Shown one piece after another: positions 51,735-60,716 of a stretch of DNA of 64,000 nt. Every line of letters starts with the position of its first letter. Position 1 is the stretch's first letter. Position numbers and translations under genes: made by a program. A model generated the notes under the pieces. That model was not told the origin of the DNA, did not search any database, and saw only the letters and a list, made by a program, of their open reading frames with translations. The DNA comes from Paraburkholderia polaris (GTDB lineage Bacteria > Pseudomonadota > Gammaproteobacteria > Burkholderiales > Burkholderiaceae), in contig NZ_JABBGJ010000021.1 in NCBI RefSeq assembly GCF_012927345.1, forward strand, positions 1 to 64,000, given 5' to 3'.

Positions 51735-54125
51735 TCAATTCCCTTCGAGGAACGACTTCAGCTTGTCCGAGCGGCTCGGGTGACGCAGTTTGCGTAAAGC
51801 CTTCGCCTCGATCTGACGGATCCGCTCACGCGTCACGTCGAACTGCTTACCGACTTCTTCGAGCGTGTGATCGGTGCTCATCTCGATACCGAAACGCATG
51901 CGCAGCACCTTCGCTTCACGCGGCGTCAGCGAGTCGAGCACGTCTTTCACGACATCGCGCATGCTGGCATGCAACGCGGCGTCGGCCGGCGCGACCGTGT
52001 TGTTATCTTCGATGAAGTCGCCCAGATGCGAATCGTCGTCGTCACCGATCGGCGTTTCCATCGAGATCGGCTCCTTCGCGATCTTCATGATCTTGCGGAT
52101 CTTGTCTTCCGGCATTTCCATCTTCTCGGCCAGCGTTGCCGGATCCGGCTCGAGACCGGTTTCCTGCAAGATCTGACGCGAGATGCGGTTCATCTTGTTG
52201 ATCGTTTCGATCATGTGAACCGGAATCCGGATCGTACGCGCCTGGTCAGCAATCGAACGCGTAATGGCCTGACGGATCCACCACGTTGCATACGTGGAGA
52301 ACTTGTAGCCACGACGATATTCGAACTTGTCCACCGCCTTCATCAGGCCGATGTTGCCTTCCTGAATCAGGTCGAGGAACTGCAGACCACGGTTCGTGTA
52401 CTTCTTCGCGATCGAGATCACGAGACGCAAGTTCGCCTCGGTCATTTCGCGCTTCGCCTGACGCGCCTTCAGTTCGCCTGCCGCCATCTGACGGTTGGTT
52501 TCCTTCAGGTCTTTCAGCGGCAATACGACGCGCGCCTGCAAGTCGAGCAGGCGTTGCTGCTGTTCGCGAATGGCCGGAATGTTACGCGTGAGGATGGCGC
52601 TATACGCGTGACCTTCGCCGACGATCTTGTCGGCCCATTCCAGATCCGTTTCGCTGCCCGGGAAACGCGCGATGAATTCCGCACGCGGCATGCCGCACTT
52701 GTCGACCACCGTATGCAGGATCTGACGCTCGACCTGACGCACTTCGTCTACTTGCGCACGCAACGTGTCGCACAGACGCTCGACGGTACGCGCGGTAAAG
52801 CGGATCGTCATCAGTTCGTTCTGGATCGTTTCCTGCGCCTTCAGATACGACTTGGACTTGTAGCCTTCCTTTTCGAACGCGCGACGCATCTTGTCGAACC
52901 ATTCGCTGATCATGGCGAACTTCTCGAGGGACGCACGCTTGAGCGCTTCCATCTGCGCTGCGTTGGCCGTGGCTTGCGCCGTACCGTCGTCTTCTTCCTC
53001 GTCTTCCGCGTCCTCTTCCTCGGCTTCCTCGTCTTCGCTTTCGATCGCTTCCGCTTCCTGCGCCGAGAAGCCGTCCGCATCATCCGCGTTGGCGTCGATC
53101 AGGCCGTCGACCAGTTCGTCGATACGGATTTCCTCGTTCGCAACGCGCTCGGCCATGGCCAGAATGTCGGCGATCGTGGTCGGGCACGCGGAGATAGCCA
53201 TCACCATGTGCTTGAGGCCGTCTTCGATCCGCTTGGCGATTTCGATTTCGCCTTCGCGCGTGAGCAGCTCGACCGTACCCATTTCACGCATGTACATGCG
53301 GACCGGGTCGGTGGTGCGGCCGAATTCGGAGTCGACGGTGGAAAGCGCGACTTCTGCTTCCTCTTCCACTTCGTCGTCCGACGAAGCGGCGGGTGCGTTG
53401 TCGTTCAACAGCAGCGTTTCAGCGTCCGGCGCCTGCTCGTACACAGCCACGCCCATGTCGTTGAACGTGCTGATGATGCCTTCGATCGCCTCGGTCTCGG
53501 TGAAGTTGTCCGGGAGGTGGTCGTTGATTTCCGCGTACGTGAGGAAGCCGCGCTCCTTGCCGAGCTTGATCAGCGCGCGCAGTTTGGAGCGGCGCTCTTC
53601 GAGTTCCTCGACGGTGCCCGGCTGCGACGACGCGAACGCGTCTTTCAGCAGCGCCTTTTCCTTTGCACGACGATCGCGAGCCTTGACCTTTTCCACCTTG
53701 CCGGGAACGGCCGCAGGGGTTTCTTCGCTTTGGGTTGCGTCGTCATCAACGGGTGTTTCGTTCAGCTTTTTCGTCATGGAGTTCGTCGTACCGGCTGTAG
53801 TCTCGACTCGCGGCTGTTGGACAACAGCCGGTTGAACCGTGGATACTGGAGTCTCGCGCTCTACCGCATCATCCTGCGCGGCAGGCGCTTCCCTTGCGCT
53901 TCTGACATCCGGCCGTTCTGTGGCCGGTGGTGGTACAGCTTTCGCCGCCCCGACCGGCTCCGCACGCGCAGCGGAAGTGGCCAAGGATTTCTTCCCGGCA
54001 GCAGGTGTGACGCTTGCGGCAGACGTTTTTCTGGGGGAAGAAGCTAACTTGGCCTCAGTGACCTTTCTGGTCGGCTCGTTCGAGCCCGTGCCTGTCGCTT
54101 TTTTCCCGCCTGGTGTCTTTGCCAT
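51735..54125 (-). CDS. rpoD: RNA polymerase primary sigma factor RpoD (sigma-70)
   Basis: About 796 aa. C-terminal region 2 (TYATWWIRQAITRSIADQARTIRIPVHM), region 3 and region 4 (ETPIGDDDDSHLGDF, DVTRERIRQIEAKALRKLRHP) are canonical. Region 1.2 and an acidic insert (EDEEAEEEDAEDEEEDD) lie between 1.2 and 2. Ahead of the usual start MTKKLNETP is a Lys/Ala/Thr-rich extension of about 120 residues (MAKTPGGKKATGTG), as seen in other Burkholderia. The start at 54125 was chosen over an upstream ATG at 54221, which overlaps dnaG. Confidence 0.95.
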   Translation of the reverse strand: MAKTPGGKKATGTGSNEPTRKVTEAKLASSPRKTSAASVTPAAGKKSLATSAARAEPVGAAKAVPPPATERPDVRSAREAPAAQDDAVERETPVSTVQPAVVQQPRVETTAGTTNSMTKKLNETPVDDDATQSEETPAAVPGKVEKVKARDRRAKEKALLKDAFASSQPGTVEELEERRSKLRALIKLGKERGFLTYAEINDHLPDNFTETEAIEGIISTFNDMGVAVYEQAPDAETLLLNDNAPAASSDDEVEEEAEVALSTVDSEFGRTTDPVRMYMREMGTVELLTREGEIEIAKRIEDGLKHMVMAISACPTTIADILAMAERVANEEIRIDELVDGLIDANADDADGFSAQEAEAIESEDEEAEEEDAEDEEEDDGTAQATANAAQMEALKRASLEKFAMISEWFDKMRRAFEKEGYKSKSYLKAQETIQNELMTIRFTARTVERLCDTLRAQVDEVRQVERQILHTVVDKCGMPRAEFIARFPGSETDLEWADKIVGEGHAYSAILTRNIPAIREQQQRLLDLQARVVLPLKDLKETNRQMAAGELKARQAKREMTEANLRLVISIAKKYTNRGLQFLDLIQEGNIGLMKAVDKFEYRRGYKFSTYATWWIRQAITRSIADQARTIRIPVHMIETINKMNRISRQILQETGLEPDPATLAEKMEMPEDKIRKIMKIAKEPISMETPIGDDDDSHLGDFIEDNNTVAPADAALHASMRDVVKDVLDSLTPREAKVLRMRFGIEMSTDHTLEEVGKQFDVTRERIRQIEAKALRKLRHPSRSDKLKSFLEGN

Positions 54126-54210
54126 CGCAATCGCCTTTGCTAGGAAAACCATTGAAAAAACAAACCGCTGGAAACCTTTTATTATAGCACCCAGGTTTCT
54201 GCCATCCCGC

Positions 54211-56079
54211 TTACAGCCCAAGCTGGCGCTTCATCTCAGCGCGCTTCTGATTCAGGCCCGTCAGCTCCGCAAACTCCTCCGGTGTGTGCCGGGATTGCCG
54301 CGAAAGCTGCTCGAGACGGTCGCAGTAAGCGTCGTATCGCATCTTCAGAATCGCCGCTTTCAGTTCCTCTCCGACGATCCGTTCCTGCTCGCGCCGTTCC
54401 TCGATGACGGTCGCATCCTCCGGGTCCTTCAGCAGCAAATCCCGGACATTTTCATCATAGTCTAGAATTTTGCGAAAGATTTCCTCGAAAGTTGGGGCAT
54501 TCGCGCCATTTCGCAATAGGTCGGACAGCAACTGAAACTCCGCCGAATCGCCCAGCGCGCGCGCATGCGTCGTCACTTCTTCGAACAGCTCGCCGTGCCG
54601 CGTGACGCTCAGAAGCGCCTGCTCGGCTTCCTCGTCGAGCACCGCCACCGTCCGCGGATACATCACCAGATTGCGCAGCGTTTTTTCTTCGATCCCGGTC
54701 ACACTCCGCCGGTCTTTGCGGGCCGGCGCCAAGCGGGCGGCCACCGCAATCCGGGCATCGACTTCGCATAAAGCGGCCACTTCGTCGAACGGCACGTCGA
54801 GCCGGTCGGCGAACATATGCATGATCTGCGCGCGCAGCGCATTGGCCGGCAGCTGCTGCAGCAGAGGTTTCGCGTCGAACAGCGCGCGGGCCCGGCCTTC
54901 CGGCTGGTCCAGCTCCTTGCCCGTCAGCACCTCGTTCAGCATGAACTGCGACAGCGGCATGGCGCGCTCGACCTGCTCGGCGAACGCCTCCGTGCCGAAT
55001 TCGCGCACGTAGCTGTCCGGATCGTGCTCGGACGGCAGAAACAGGAACCGGATGGTCCGGTTGTCCGCCGCATGCGGCAGGCAGGCATCCAGCGCACGGC
55101 GCGCGGCGCGGCGCCCTGCCGAATCGCCGTCGAAGCTGAAGATGACCGTATCGGTCTGACGCATCAGTTTCTGCACATGAATCGGTGTGCAGGCCGTGCC
55201 GAGCGTGGCCACCGCGTTCTGGAACCCCAATTGGGCCAGCGCGACCACGTCCATGTAGCCTTCGACCACTAATACGTAACGCTGTTCGCGAATCGCCAGA
55301 CGTGCCTCGAACAGCCCATACAGCTCGCTGCCTTTGTTAAATAGAGGCGTTTCCGGCGAATTCAAATATTTCGGCTCGCCGCCGTCCAGCACACGTCCGC
55401 CGAAGCCGATCACCTGCCCCTTCACATTACGTATCGGGAACATGATCCGCTCGCGAAAGCGGTCGTATCGGCGGTTCTGACCTTGCGCATCCGACTTTTC
55501 GCTGACGATCACAAGACCCGATTCGACCAATGAATCGTCCCGATAGTTGGGGAACGCGGACTCGAGGTTCTGCCAGCCGTCCGGTGCATAGCCAAGGCCG
55601 AAGCGAGCGGCGATCTCGCCGGTCAGGCCGCGCTTCTTCAGATACTGGATCGCGACCGGCGCGCCGCGCAGCTGTTTGCGGTAGAAGTCGCAGGCGGTCT
55701 GCATGACATCGGACAGCGCCGTGGTGACCGCCTTGGACGCAGCCGGCGAATACCCGCCGGAACCGCCGCCGCCATATCCGGGCGAAGGCTCGTTCGGCAC
55801 GGTCAACCCGACCGATTGCGCGAGTTCGTTGACCGCCTCTGGAAACGTCGAGCCGACGTGCTCCATCAGGAAGCCGATAGCCGTACCATGCGCGCCGCAG
55901 CCGAAGCAGTGATAGAACTGCTTAGTCGGACTAACCGTAAACGAAGGGCTTTTCTCGTTGTGAAACGGACACAGCCCCATGAAGTTCGCGCCGCCCTTTT
56001 TCAACTGCACGTACCGGCCGACCACGTCGACGATATCGACGCGGTTGAGCAGGTCCTGCAGGAATGACGGTGGAATCAC
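54211..56079 (-). CDS. dnaG: DNA primase
   Basis: 622 aa. Zinc ribbon Cys37-His40-Cys58-Cys61 (CPFHNEKSPSF, CFGCGAHG), then the catalytic TOPRIM core with VEGYMDVVALAQ and FSFDGDSAGRRAA, then a C-terminal DnaB-interaction domain. It makes primers for replication. It begins with GTG at 56079. In the conserved macromolecular-synthesis order rpsU-yqeY-dnaG-rpoD, with 85 bp to rpoD. Confidence 0.97.
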   Translation of the reverse strand: MIPPSFLQDLLNRVDIVDVVGRYVQLKKGGANFMGLCPFHNEKSPSFTVSPTKQFYHCFGCGAHGTAIGFLMEHVGSTFPEAVNELAQSVGLTVPNEPSPGYGGGGSGGYSPAASKAVTTALSDVMQTACDFYRKQLRGAPVAIQYLKKRGLTGEIAARFGLGYAPDGWQNLESAFPNYRDDSLVESGLVIVSEKSDAQGQNRRYDRFRERIMFPIRNVKGQVIGFGGRVLDGGEPKYLNSPETPLFNKGSELYGLFEARLAIREQRYVLVVEGYMDVVALAQLGFQNAVATLGTACTPIHVQKLMRQTDTVIFSFDGDSAGRRAARRALDACLPHAADNRTIRFLFLPSEHDPDSYVREFGTEAFAEQVERAMPLSQFMLNEVLTGKELDQPEGRARALFDAKPLLQQLPANALRAQIMHMFADRLDVPFDEVAALCEVDARIAVAARLAPARKDRRSVTGIEEKTLRNLVMYPRTVAVLDEEAEQALLSVTRHGELFEEVTTHARALGDSAEFQLLSDLLRNGANAPTFEEIFRKILDYDENVRDLLLKDPEDATVIEERREQERIVGEELKAAILKMRYDAYCDRLEQLSRQSRHTPEEFAELTGLNQKRAEMKRQLGL

Positions 56080-56157
56080 AGTGAATGACGCTACCTAAAA
56101 AGCTCAAGGCTGCGCGCGCCGTCGACCAACAGCGCGCGCAGACCGGAAATACAGGAA

Positions 56158-56604
56158 TTACTTCGCGAGCGCGGCTTTGACTTGTGCCGAGACAGCGGTC
56201 ATGTCGGCGCGGCCGGCCAGCTTCGGCTTGAGCACGCCCATCACCTTGCCCATGTCCTGCGGGCCGGCAGCGCCAGTTTGCGCGACCGCGGCCTGAACTT
56301 CGGCAACGATCTCCGCCTCGGACATCTGCGCCGGCATATAGGCGGACAGGATGGCCAGCTCGGCCTTTTCCTTGTCGGCGAGATCCGTGCGGCCAGCAGC
56401 CTCGAACTGGCTGATCGAGTCTTTGCGCTGCTTGATCATCTTGTCGATGACGGCTGTGATCGCCGCGTCGTCAAGGGTGACGCGTTCGTCAACTTCGCGC
56501 TGCTTGACCGCGGCGAGCAGCAAGCGGATCGTGCCGAGACGCTCGGTCTCACGCGCCCGCATGGCAGCTTTCATATCGTCGTTGATCTGGTCCTTGAGAC
56601 TCAT
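56158..56604 (-). CDS. GatB/YqeY domain protein
   Basis: 148 aa YqeY family (RLGTIRLLLAAVKQREVDERVTLDD, ILSAYMPAQMSEAEIVAEV, GKVMGVLKPKLAGRADM), related to the tail domain of GatB/GatE amidotransferases and possibly tRNA-binding. The molecular role is unproven. Two adjacent ATGs occur (56607 and 56604). Lies between rpsU and dnaG, the normal beta-proteobacterial order. Confidence 0.93.
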   Translation of the reverse strand: MSLKDQINDDMKAAMRARETERLGTIRLLLAAVKQREVDERVTLDDAAITAVIDKMIKQRKDSISQFEAAGRTDLADKEKAELAILSAYMPAQMSEAEIVAEVQAAVAQTGAAGPQDMGKVMGVLKPKLAGRADMTAVSAQVKAALAK

Positions 56605-56854
56605 CACTCACCTGAATGCGTTGAAAATTTAAAAACCGGCCGGCTAACCGCATCAATACCCTGCAACCCCACGCCGCATCCAACACAAACGCCCGCTTGG
56701 GACTGCTTCCTCAAGCGGGTTGGCGCGATTTTGCGTAGTGAATGCGACCCTGCCGGCTGGCCCGAAGGGGCCGTGTTTTCCGCGACGGCGCCTGCTGTGC
56801 CGTCACCGTTGGATGTCGCCGCTCCGTTCGACAGGAACCGCGGCAACGCCAGAA

Positions 56855-57067
56855 TCAGTAGAACTTCTTTGGCAGCATCTGGCCACGCAGACGCTTGAAA
56901 TGACGCTTAACCGCAGCCGCCTTCTTGCGCTTGCGCTCAGCCGTAGGCTTTTCGTAAAACTCGCGGACGCGAAGGTCCGCCAGCAGCCCGCTTTTATCCA
57001 TCGTGCGCTTGAAGCGGCGCATCGCAACTTCAAACCGCTCGTTGTCTTTTACGTGGACGCTCGTCAT
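56855..57067 (-). CDS. rpsU: 30S ribosomal protein S21
   Basis: 70 aa, the full S21 length: basic, with RFKRTMDKSGLLADLRVREFYEKPTAERKRKKAAAVKRH and terminal KKFY. It sits in the head-proximal region of the 30S subunit near the anti-Shine-Dalgarno. First gene of the rpsU-yqeY-dnaG-rpoD block; an A/T-rich promoter region lies at about 57068-57120. Confidence 0.97.
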   Translation of the reverse strand: MTSVHVKDNERFEVAMRRFKRTMDKSGLLADLRVREFYEKPTAERKRKKAAAVKRHFKRLRGQMLPKKFY

Positions 57068-57135
57068 TTTTCAATAACGAAACTTTGTAACGGTTCAGGA
57101 GTATATCAGAGCTTTCTCACAAAGCTAATGCGCCG

Positions 57136-58353
57136 TCAAGCCCCCAGAACGTACTCTGCAGCCGCCTGCCCGGCCGCCACGCCGGAGGCCCACGCCCATT
57201 GAAAGTTGTAGCCACCGAGCCAGCCGGTCACGTCGACCGCCTCGCCGATGAAGTACAAACCCGGCGTGCGGGCGCTCATCATCGTTGCCGACGACAGGTC
57301 GCGCGTGTCGATACCACCGCGCGTGACTTCGGCCTTGCGGTAGCCTTCAGTGCCGTTCGGGGTGAGCGTCCAGCGCGACAAGGCCTCACCGATGCGGCGC
57401 AGCGTCTTGTCCGGCAGATCGGCCACGCGCGCTTCGGCGGGGATCTGGTGGGTTTCCAGCCAGACGTGGGCGAGCCGTTGCGGCACCCATTCTGAGAGCA
57501 GATTGGCGATCTGGCGCTTCGTGCCGGTTTTGGCTTCCAGCAATGCGGTCGTGGCGTCCCGCTCGGGCAGTAGATTGATGTGAATCGCCTCGCCGGGCTG
57601 CCAGTAACTCGAAATCTGTAGAACTCCCGGGCCCGACAGGCCGCGGTGGGTAAGCAACAGGTCTTCGTTGAACTCGGCACCGGTCTTTTTGTTGCCGGTC
57701 GCCAGTTGCACCTCGAGCGACACGCCGGAGAGTGCAGAGAACGGCTCCCAGTCGGCGGGGGCAAAGGTCAGCGGAACCAGCGCGGGACGGGTGTCGATCA
57801 GCTTGTGGCCGAATTGCTTGGCGAGACGGTAGGCGAAATCGGTGGCGCCAATCTTGGGAATCGACAGGCCGCCGGTCGCCACCACGAGCGCGCGGGCCGT
57901 GATCGGGCCCGAGTGGGTGTCCAGCGTGAACCGCCCTTCGGCGTCATGCCGCACCTGCTCGACTGCGAGCGGCGTGCGCCACGCAATGCGGCCCGCGTCG
58001 CACTCGTTCTTCAGCACATTGATGACCGCGTCACTCGACTGATCGCAAAACAACTGCCCCTTGTGCTTCTCGTGCCACGTCACGTGATGGCGCTTGAGCA
58101 GCGCCATAAAGTCACGCGGCGTGTAGCGCGCCAGCGCCGAACGGCAGAAATGCGGGTTGGCCGACAGGTAATTGGCCGGTCCGGCATACAGATTCGTGAA
58201 GTTGCACCGGCCGCCGCCGGAAATGCGGATTTTCTCCGCGAGACGCTGCGAGTGGTCGATCAGCACCACGCGACGGCCGAGTTGCCCGGCCACAGCCGCG
58301 CACATCATGCCGGCCGCGCCTGCGCCGATCACTGCGATATCGAAGGATTCCAT
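57136..58353 (-). CDS. HI0933/YhiN-type NAD(P)/FAD-dependent oxidoreductase
   Basis: 405 aa flavoprotein. N-terminal dinucleotide-binding GAGAAGMM (residues 10-17), the family-typical EKIRISGGGRCNFTN, and C-terminal GLYFIGEAVDVTGWLGGYNFQWAWASG are all present. The reaction is unknown. It is divergent from tsaD, with 132 bp between. Confidence 0.93.
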   Translation of the reverse strand: MESFDIAVIGAGAAGMMCAAVAGQLGRRVVLIDHSQRLAEKIRISGGGRCNFTNLYAGPANYLSANPHFCRSALARYTPRDFMALLKRHHVTWHEKHKGQLFCDQSSDAVINVLKNECDAGRIAWRTPLAVEQVRHDAEGRFTLDTHSGPITARALVVATGGLSIPKIGATDFAYRLAKQFGHKLIDTRPALVPLTFAPADWEPFSALSGVSLEVQLATGNKKTGAEFNEDLLLTHRGLSGPGVLQISSYWQPGEAIHINLLPERDATTALLEAKTGTKRQIANLLSEWVPQRLAHVWLETHQIPAEARVADLPDKTLRRIGEALSRWTLTPNGTEGYRKAEVTRGGIDTRDLSSATMMSARTPGLYFIGEAVDVTGWLGGYNFQWAWASGVAAGQAAAEYVLGA

Positions 58354-58485
58354 GGGGCCGCATTGTACCTGCGCGTCTGCGGCCCCCTGCCCGCGCTGCT
58401 ATACTTTCAGGCTTGCCTTTTCACTTTTGGGCGCCGGAGTGGCTTTATTCACGCTTCACTCACGCGCCCGTTCAAGCGACCCATC

Positions 58486-59514
58486 ATGCTCGTTCTCGGC
58501 ATCGAAAGCTCCTGCGACGAAACTGGTCTCGCGCTCTACGACACAGAGCGCGGCCTGCTCGCGCACGCGCTGCATTCGCAAATTGCGATGCACCGGGAGT
58601 ACGGCGGCGTGGTGCCGGAACTGGCGTCGCGCGACCATATTCGGCGTGCGCTGCCGCTGCTCGAAGAGGTGATGGAACGCGCCGGCACCGTGCGCAGCGA
58701 CATCGACGCAATCGCCTATACGCAAGGCCCGGGCCTCGCGGGCGCGCTGCTAGTCGGCGCGAGCGTCGCCAATTCGCTGGCCATGGCGTGGGACAAGCCA
58801 ACCATCGGCATCCACCATCTTGAAGGGCACTTGCTGTCGCCGCTGCTGGTGGACGAGCCGCCGCCGTTTCCGTTCGTGGCGCTGCTGGTGTCAGGCGGCC
58901 ATACGCAATTGATGCGCGTGACGGACGTGGGCGTCTACGAGACGCTCGGCGAAACGCTCGACGACGCCGCCGGCGAAGCCTTCGATAAAACCGCCAAGCT
59001 GCTGGGCCTCGGTTATCCGGGCGGGCCAGAAGTGTCCCGGATGGCTGAATTCGGCACGCCCGGCGCAGTCGTCCTGCCGCGCCCCATGCTGCATTCCGGC
59101 GACCTCGATTTCAGCTTCAGCGGCCTGAAGACCGCTGTTCTCACGCATGCCAAGAAGCTCGGCGGCGCGAACATCTGCGAGCAGGCGAAAGCGGATCTGG
59201 CGCGCGGTTTTGTCGACGCGGCCGTGGAAGTGCTGGCGGCTAAATCGCTGGCCGCACTCAAGCGGACCAAGCTCAATCGACTGGTAGTCGCGGGCGGCGT
59301 CGGCGCGAACCGGCAACTGCGCGAAGCCCTTTCAGCTGCGGCGAAGAAACGCAATTTTTTCGTGCACTACCCGGACCTGTCGCTGTGTACCGACAATGGC
59401 GCGATGATCGCGTTGGCCGGCGCATTGCGATTGCAACGCTGGCCCGATCAATCGGGCAAAGACTACGCGTTCACGGTGAAGCCGCGCTGGGATCTGACCT
59501 CACTCGCACGCTGA
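58486..59514 (+). CDS. tsaD: tRNA N6-adenosine threonylcarbamoyltransferase TsaD
   Basis: 342 aa ASKHA-fold enzyme, the catalytic subunit for the t6A modification at position 37 of ANN-decoding tRNAs. GIESSCDETGLALYD at the start and metal-binding His111/His115 in IHHLEGHLL, plus VSGGHTQLM and the C-terminal LCTDNGAMIA, are intact. Start at MLVLGIESS. Followed by a bidirectional terminator. Confidence 0.97.
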   Translation: MLVLGIESSCDETGLALYDTERGLLAHALHSQIAMHREYGGVVPELASRDHIRRALPLLEEVMERAGTVRSDIDAIAYTQGPGLAGALLVGASVANSLAMAWDKPTIGIHHLEGHLLSPLLVDEPPPFPFVALLVSGGHTQLMRVTDVGVYETLGETLDDAAGEAFDKTAKLLGLGYPGGPEVSRMAEFGTPGAVVLPRPMLHSGDLDFSFSGLKTAVLTHAKKLGGANICEQAKADLARGFVDAAVEVLAAKSLAALKRTKLNRLVVAGGVGANRQLREALSAAAKKRNFFVHYPDLSLCTDNGAMIALAGALRLQRWPDQSGKDYAFTVKPRWDLTSLAR

Positions 59515-59531
59515 ACTTCGCGACGCGATGA

Positions 59532-59565
59532 CGCAAAAAAGCCGCTTTGCGAAGCGGCTTTTTCA
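59532..59565. terminator. Bidirectional terminator tsaD/folE2
   Basis: AAAAAAGCCGCTT-TGCG-AAGCGGCTTTTT, with A and T tracts on each side, lies 18 bp after tsaD and 27 bp after the convergent folE2. Confidence 0.9.
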
Positions 59566-59591
59566 TTTTCAGCAAGCAAGCGCAAGCGTGA

Positions 59592-60398
59592 TCAACCCAC
59601 CCGCTTATCCCGCTCAATCACTGCATACGCGCTGTGATTGTGAATCGATTCGAAGTTCTCAGCCTCAAGCACATAAGCGACGATGCGCTCGTCCGCATTT
59701 AAACGCTGCGCGACATCACGCACCAGGTCTTCGACGAACTTCGGATTTTCATACGCACGTTCGGTGACGAACTTCTCGTCCGGACGCTTGAGCATGCCCC
59801 ACAGTTCGCACGAGGCTTCTTCTTCAGCGATACGAACCAGCTCTTCCACTGCCACGTCGCCCGCCAGCTCGGCGTTGATCGTGACGTGCGAACGCTGGTT
59901 GTGGGCGCCGTACTGCGAAATCTTCTTCGAGCACGGGCACAGGCTCGTGACCGGCACCAGTACCTTCAGGAACAGACGCGTCGCGCCGTTGCGAGTCTCG
60001 CCTGCCAGCGTTACTTCGTAGTCGAGCAGACTTTGCACACCCGATACCGGCGCGGTCTTGTTCACGAAGTACGGGAACGACACTTCGATACGACCCGCCT
60101 CGGCCTCGAGCTTTTCGAGCATTGCGGCGAGCATGGTGCGGAACGTGGCCGCCTCGAGCGGTGCCTTGTTCTCTTCAAGCAGCGCGACGAAGCGCGACAT
60201 GTGCGTGCCCTTCTGATCGGCTGGCAGATGCACGTCGAGATTCCACGTGCCGACCGTGGGCTGCACTTCACCGCCTTGCGTGCGCACCGTCAATGGATGG
60301 CGCACTGCCTTGACGCCGACGCGTTGAATCGGAATCTGACGCGTATCGGGCGTGCTCTGCACGTCGGGCATCACAAAGGCGGGATTCATCTGGTTCAT
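59592..60398 (-). CDS. folE2: GTP cyclohydrolase FolE2 (GCYH-IB)
   Basis: 268 aa, first step of folate/queuosine synthesis from GTP. Family motifs: VSFPYFVNKTAPVSG, the active-site CPCSKKISQYGAHNQRSHVT with Cys154/Cys156, and late ENFESIHNHSAYA. GAAAGGAC lies at the right distance from the ATG at 60398. Preceded by an unusual 318 bp structured intergenic region downstream of dxs on the same strand. FolE2 enzymes can replace zinc-dependent FolE under metal limitation. Confidence 0.95.
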   Translation of the reverse strand: MNQMNPAFVMPDVQSTPDTRQIPIQRVGVKAVRHPLTVRTQGGEVQPTVGTWNLDVHLPADQKGTHMSRFVALLEENKAPLEAATFRTMLAAMLEKLEAEAGRIEVSFPYFVNKTAPVSGVQSLLDYEVTLAGETRNGATRLFLKVLVPVTSLCPCSKKISQYGAHNQRSHVTINAELAGDVAVEELVRIAEEEASCELWGMLKRPDEKFVTERAYENPKFVEDLVRDVAQRLNADERIVAYVLEAENFESIHNHSAYAVIERDKRVG

Positions 60399-60716
60399 AT
60401 TCTTGTCCTTTCAAGAAACCGCCGGGCCGCCCCAAATTTTTCGCTCCGCGGGAAGTCCCCCGCCCCGAAGGAAGTCCCGTTGGGGAATTGGGGGATTGCC
60501 TCGTCGGGGCCGTCGCGAAGCGACAGGTTTGAGGGCACTCAGCGGCCGTACGGATCAGGGCACGCAACGGCGAACGCCGGCCCCTGCCGGCGTTGGATGA
60601 TGGACCCGAAGGTCCATCGACTCAAGTAGGAGATTGCTATGGCCACCATAGCCGCGGCACAGCGCACGGCAAAGCAGCTGAACGACTCAGCCAATCGACG
60701 CAAATAAGCGACGCAA
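60399..60716. other. Structured intergenic region between dxs and folE2
   Basis: 318 bp, G/C-rich, with several strong hairpins: GATGGACC-CGAA-GGTCCATC (about 60600-60620), ACGCCGGC-CCCT-GCCGGCGT (about 60574-60594) and GTCGC-GAA-GCGAC (about 60508-60520), plus two GGAAGTCCC motifs at about 60448 and 60469. It is upstream of folE2 on the minus strand and contains a 22-codon frame on the plus strand. It may be a leader, a small RNA or a small-peptide gene. Confidence 0.55.
60639..60707 (+). CDS. Possible 22-aa small protein
   Basis: ATG preceded by AGTAGGAG with 6 nt spacing, a near-ideal ribosome binding site. The product would be 22 residues, Ala-rich and basic at the end (MATIAAAQRT.. ..NDSANRRK), able to form one amphipathic helix. 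It lies antisense to, and between, two minus-strand genes, immediately after the GATGGACC hairpin. There is no known family. Confidence 0.35.
   Translation: MATIAAAQRTAKQLNDSANRRK

Noticed and set aside
51867..54047. 726-codon plus-strand frame antisense to rpoD
   Set aside because: Arg/His-rich mirror frame of RpoD.
60399..60716. 6S RNA, RNase P RNA or a known riboswitch in the folE2-dxs gap
   Set aside because: I could not match the conserved 6S bulge, RNase P core or any riboswitch core I know; left as an unassigned structured region.
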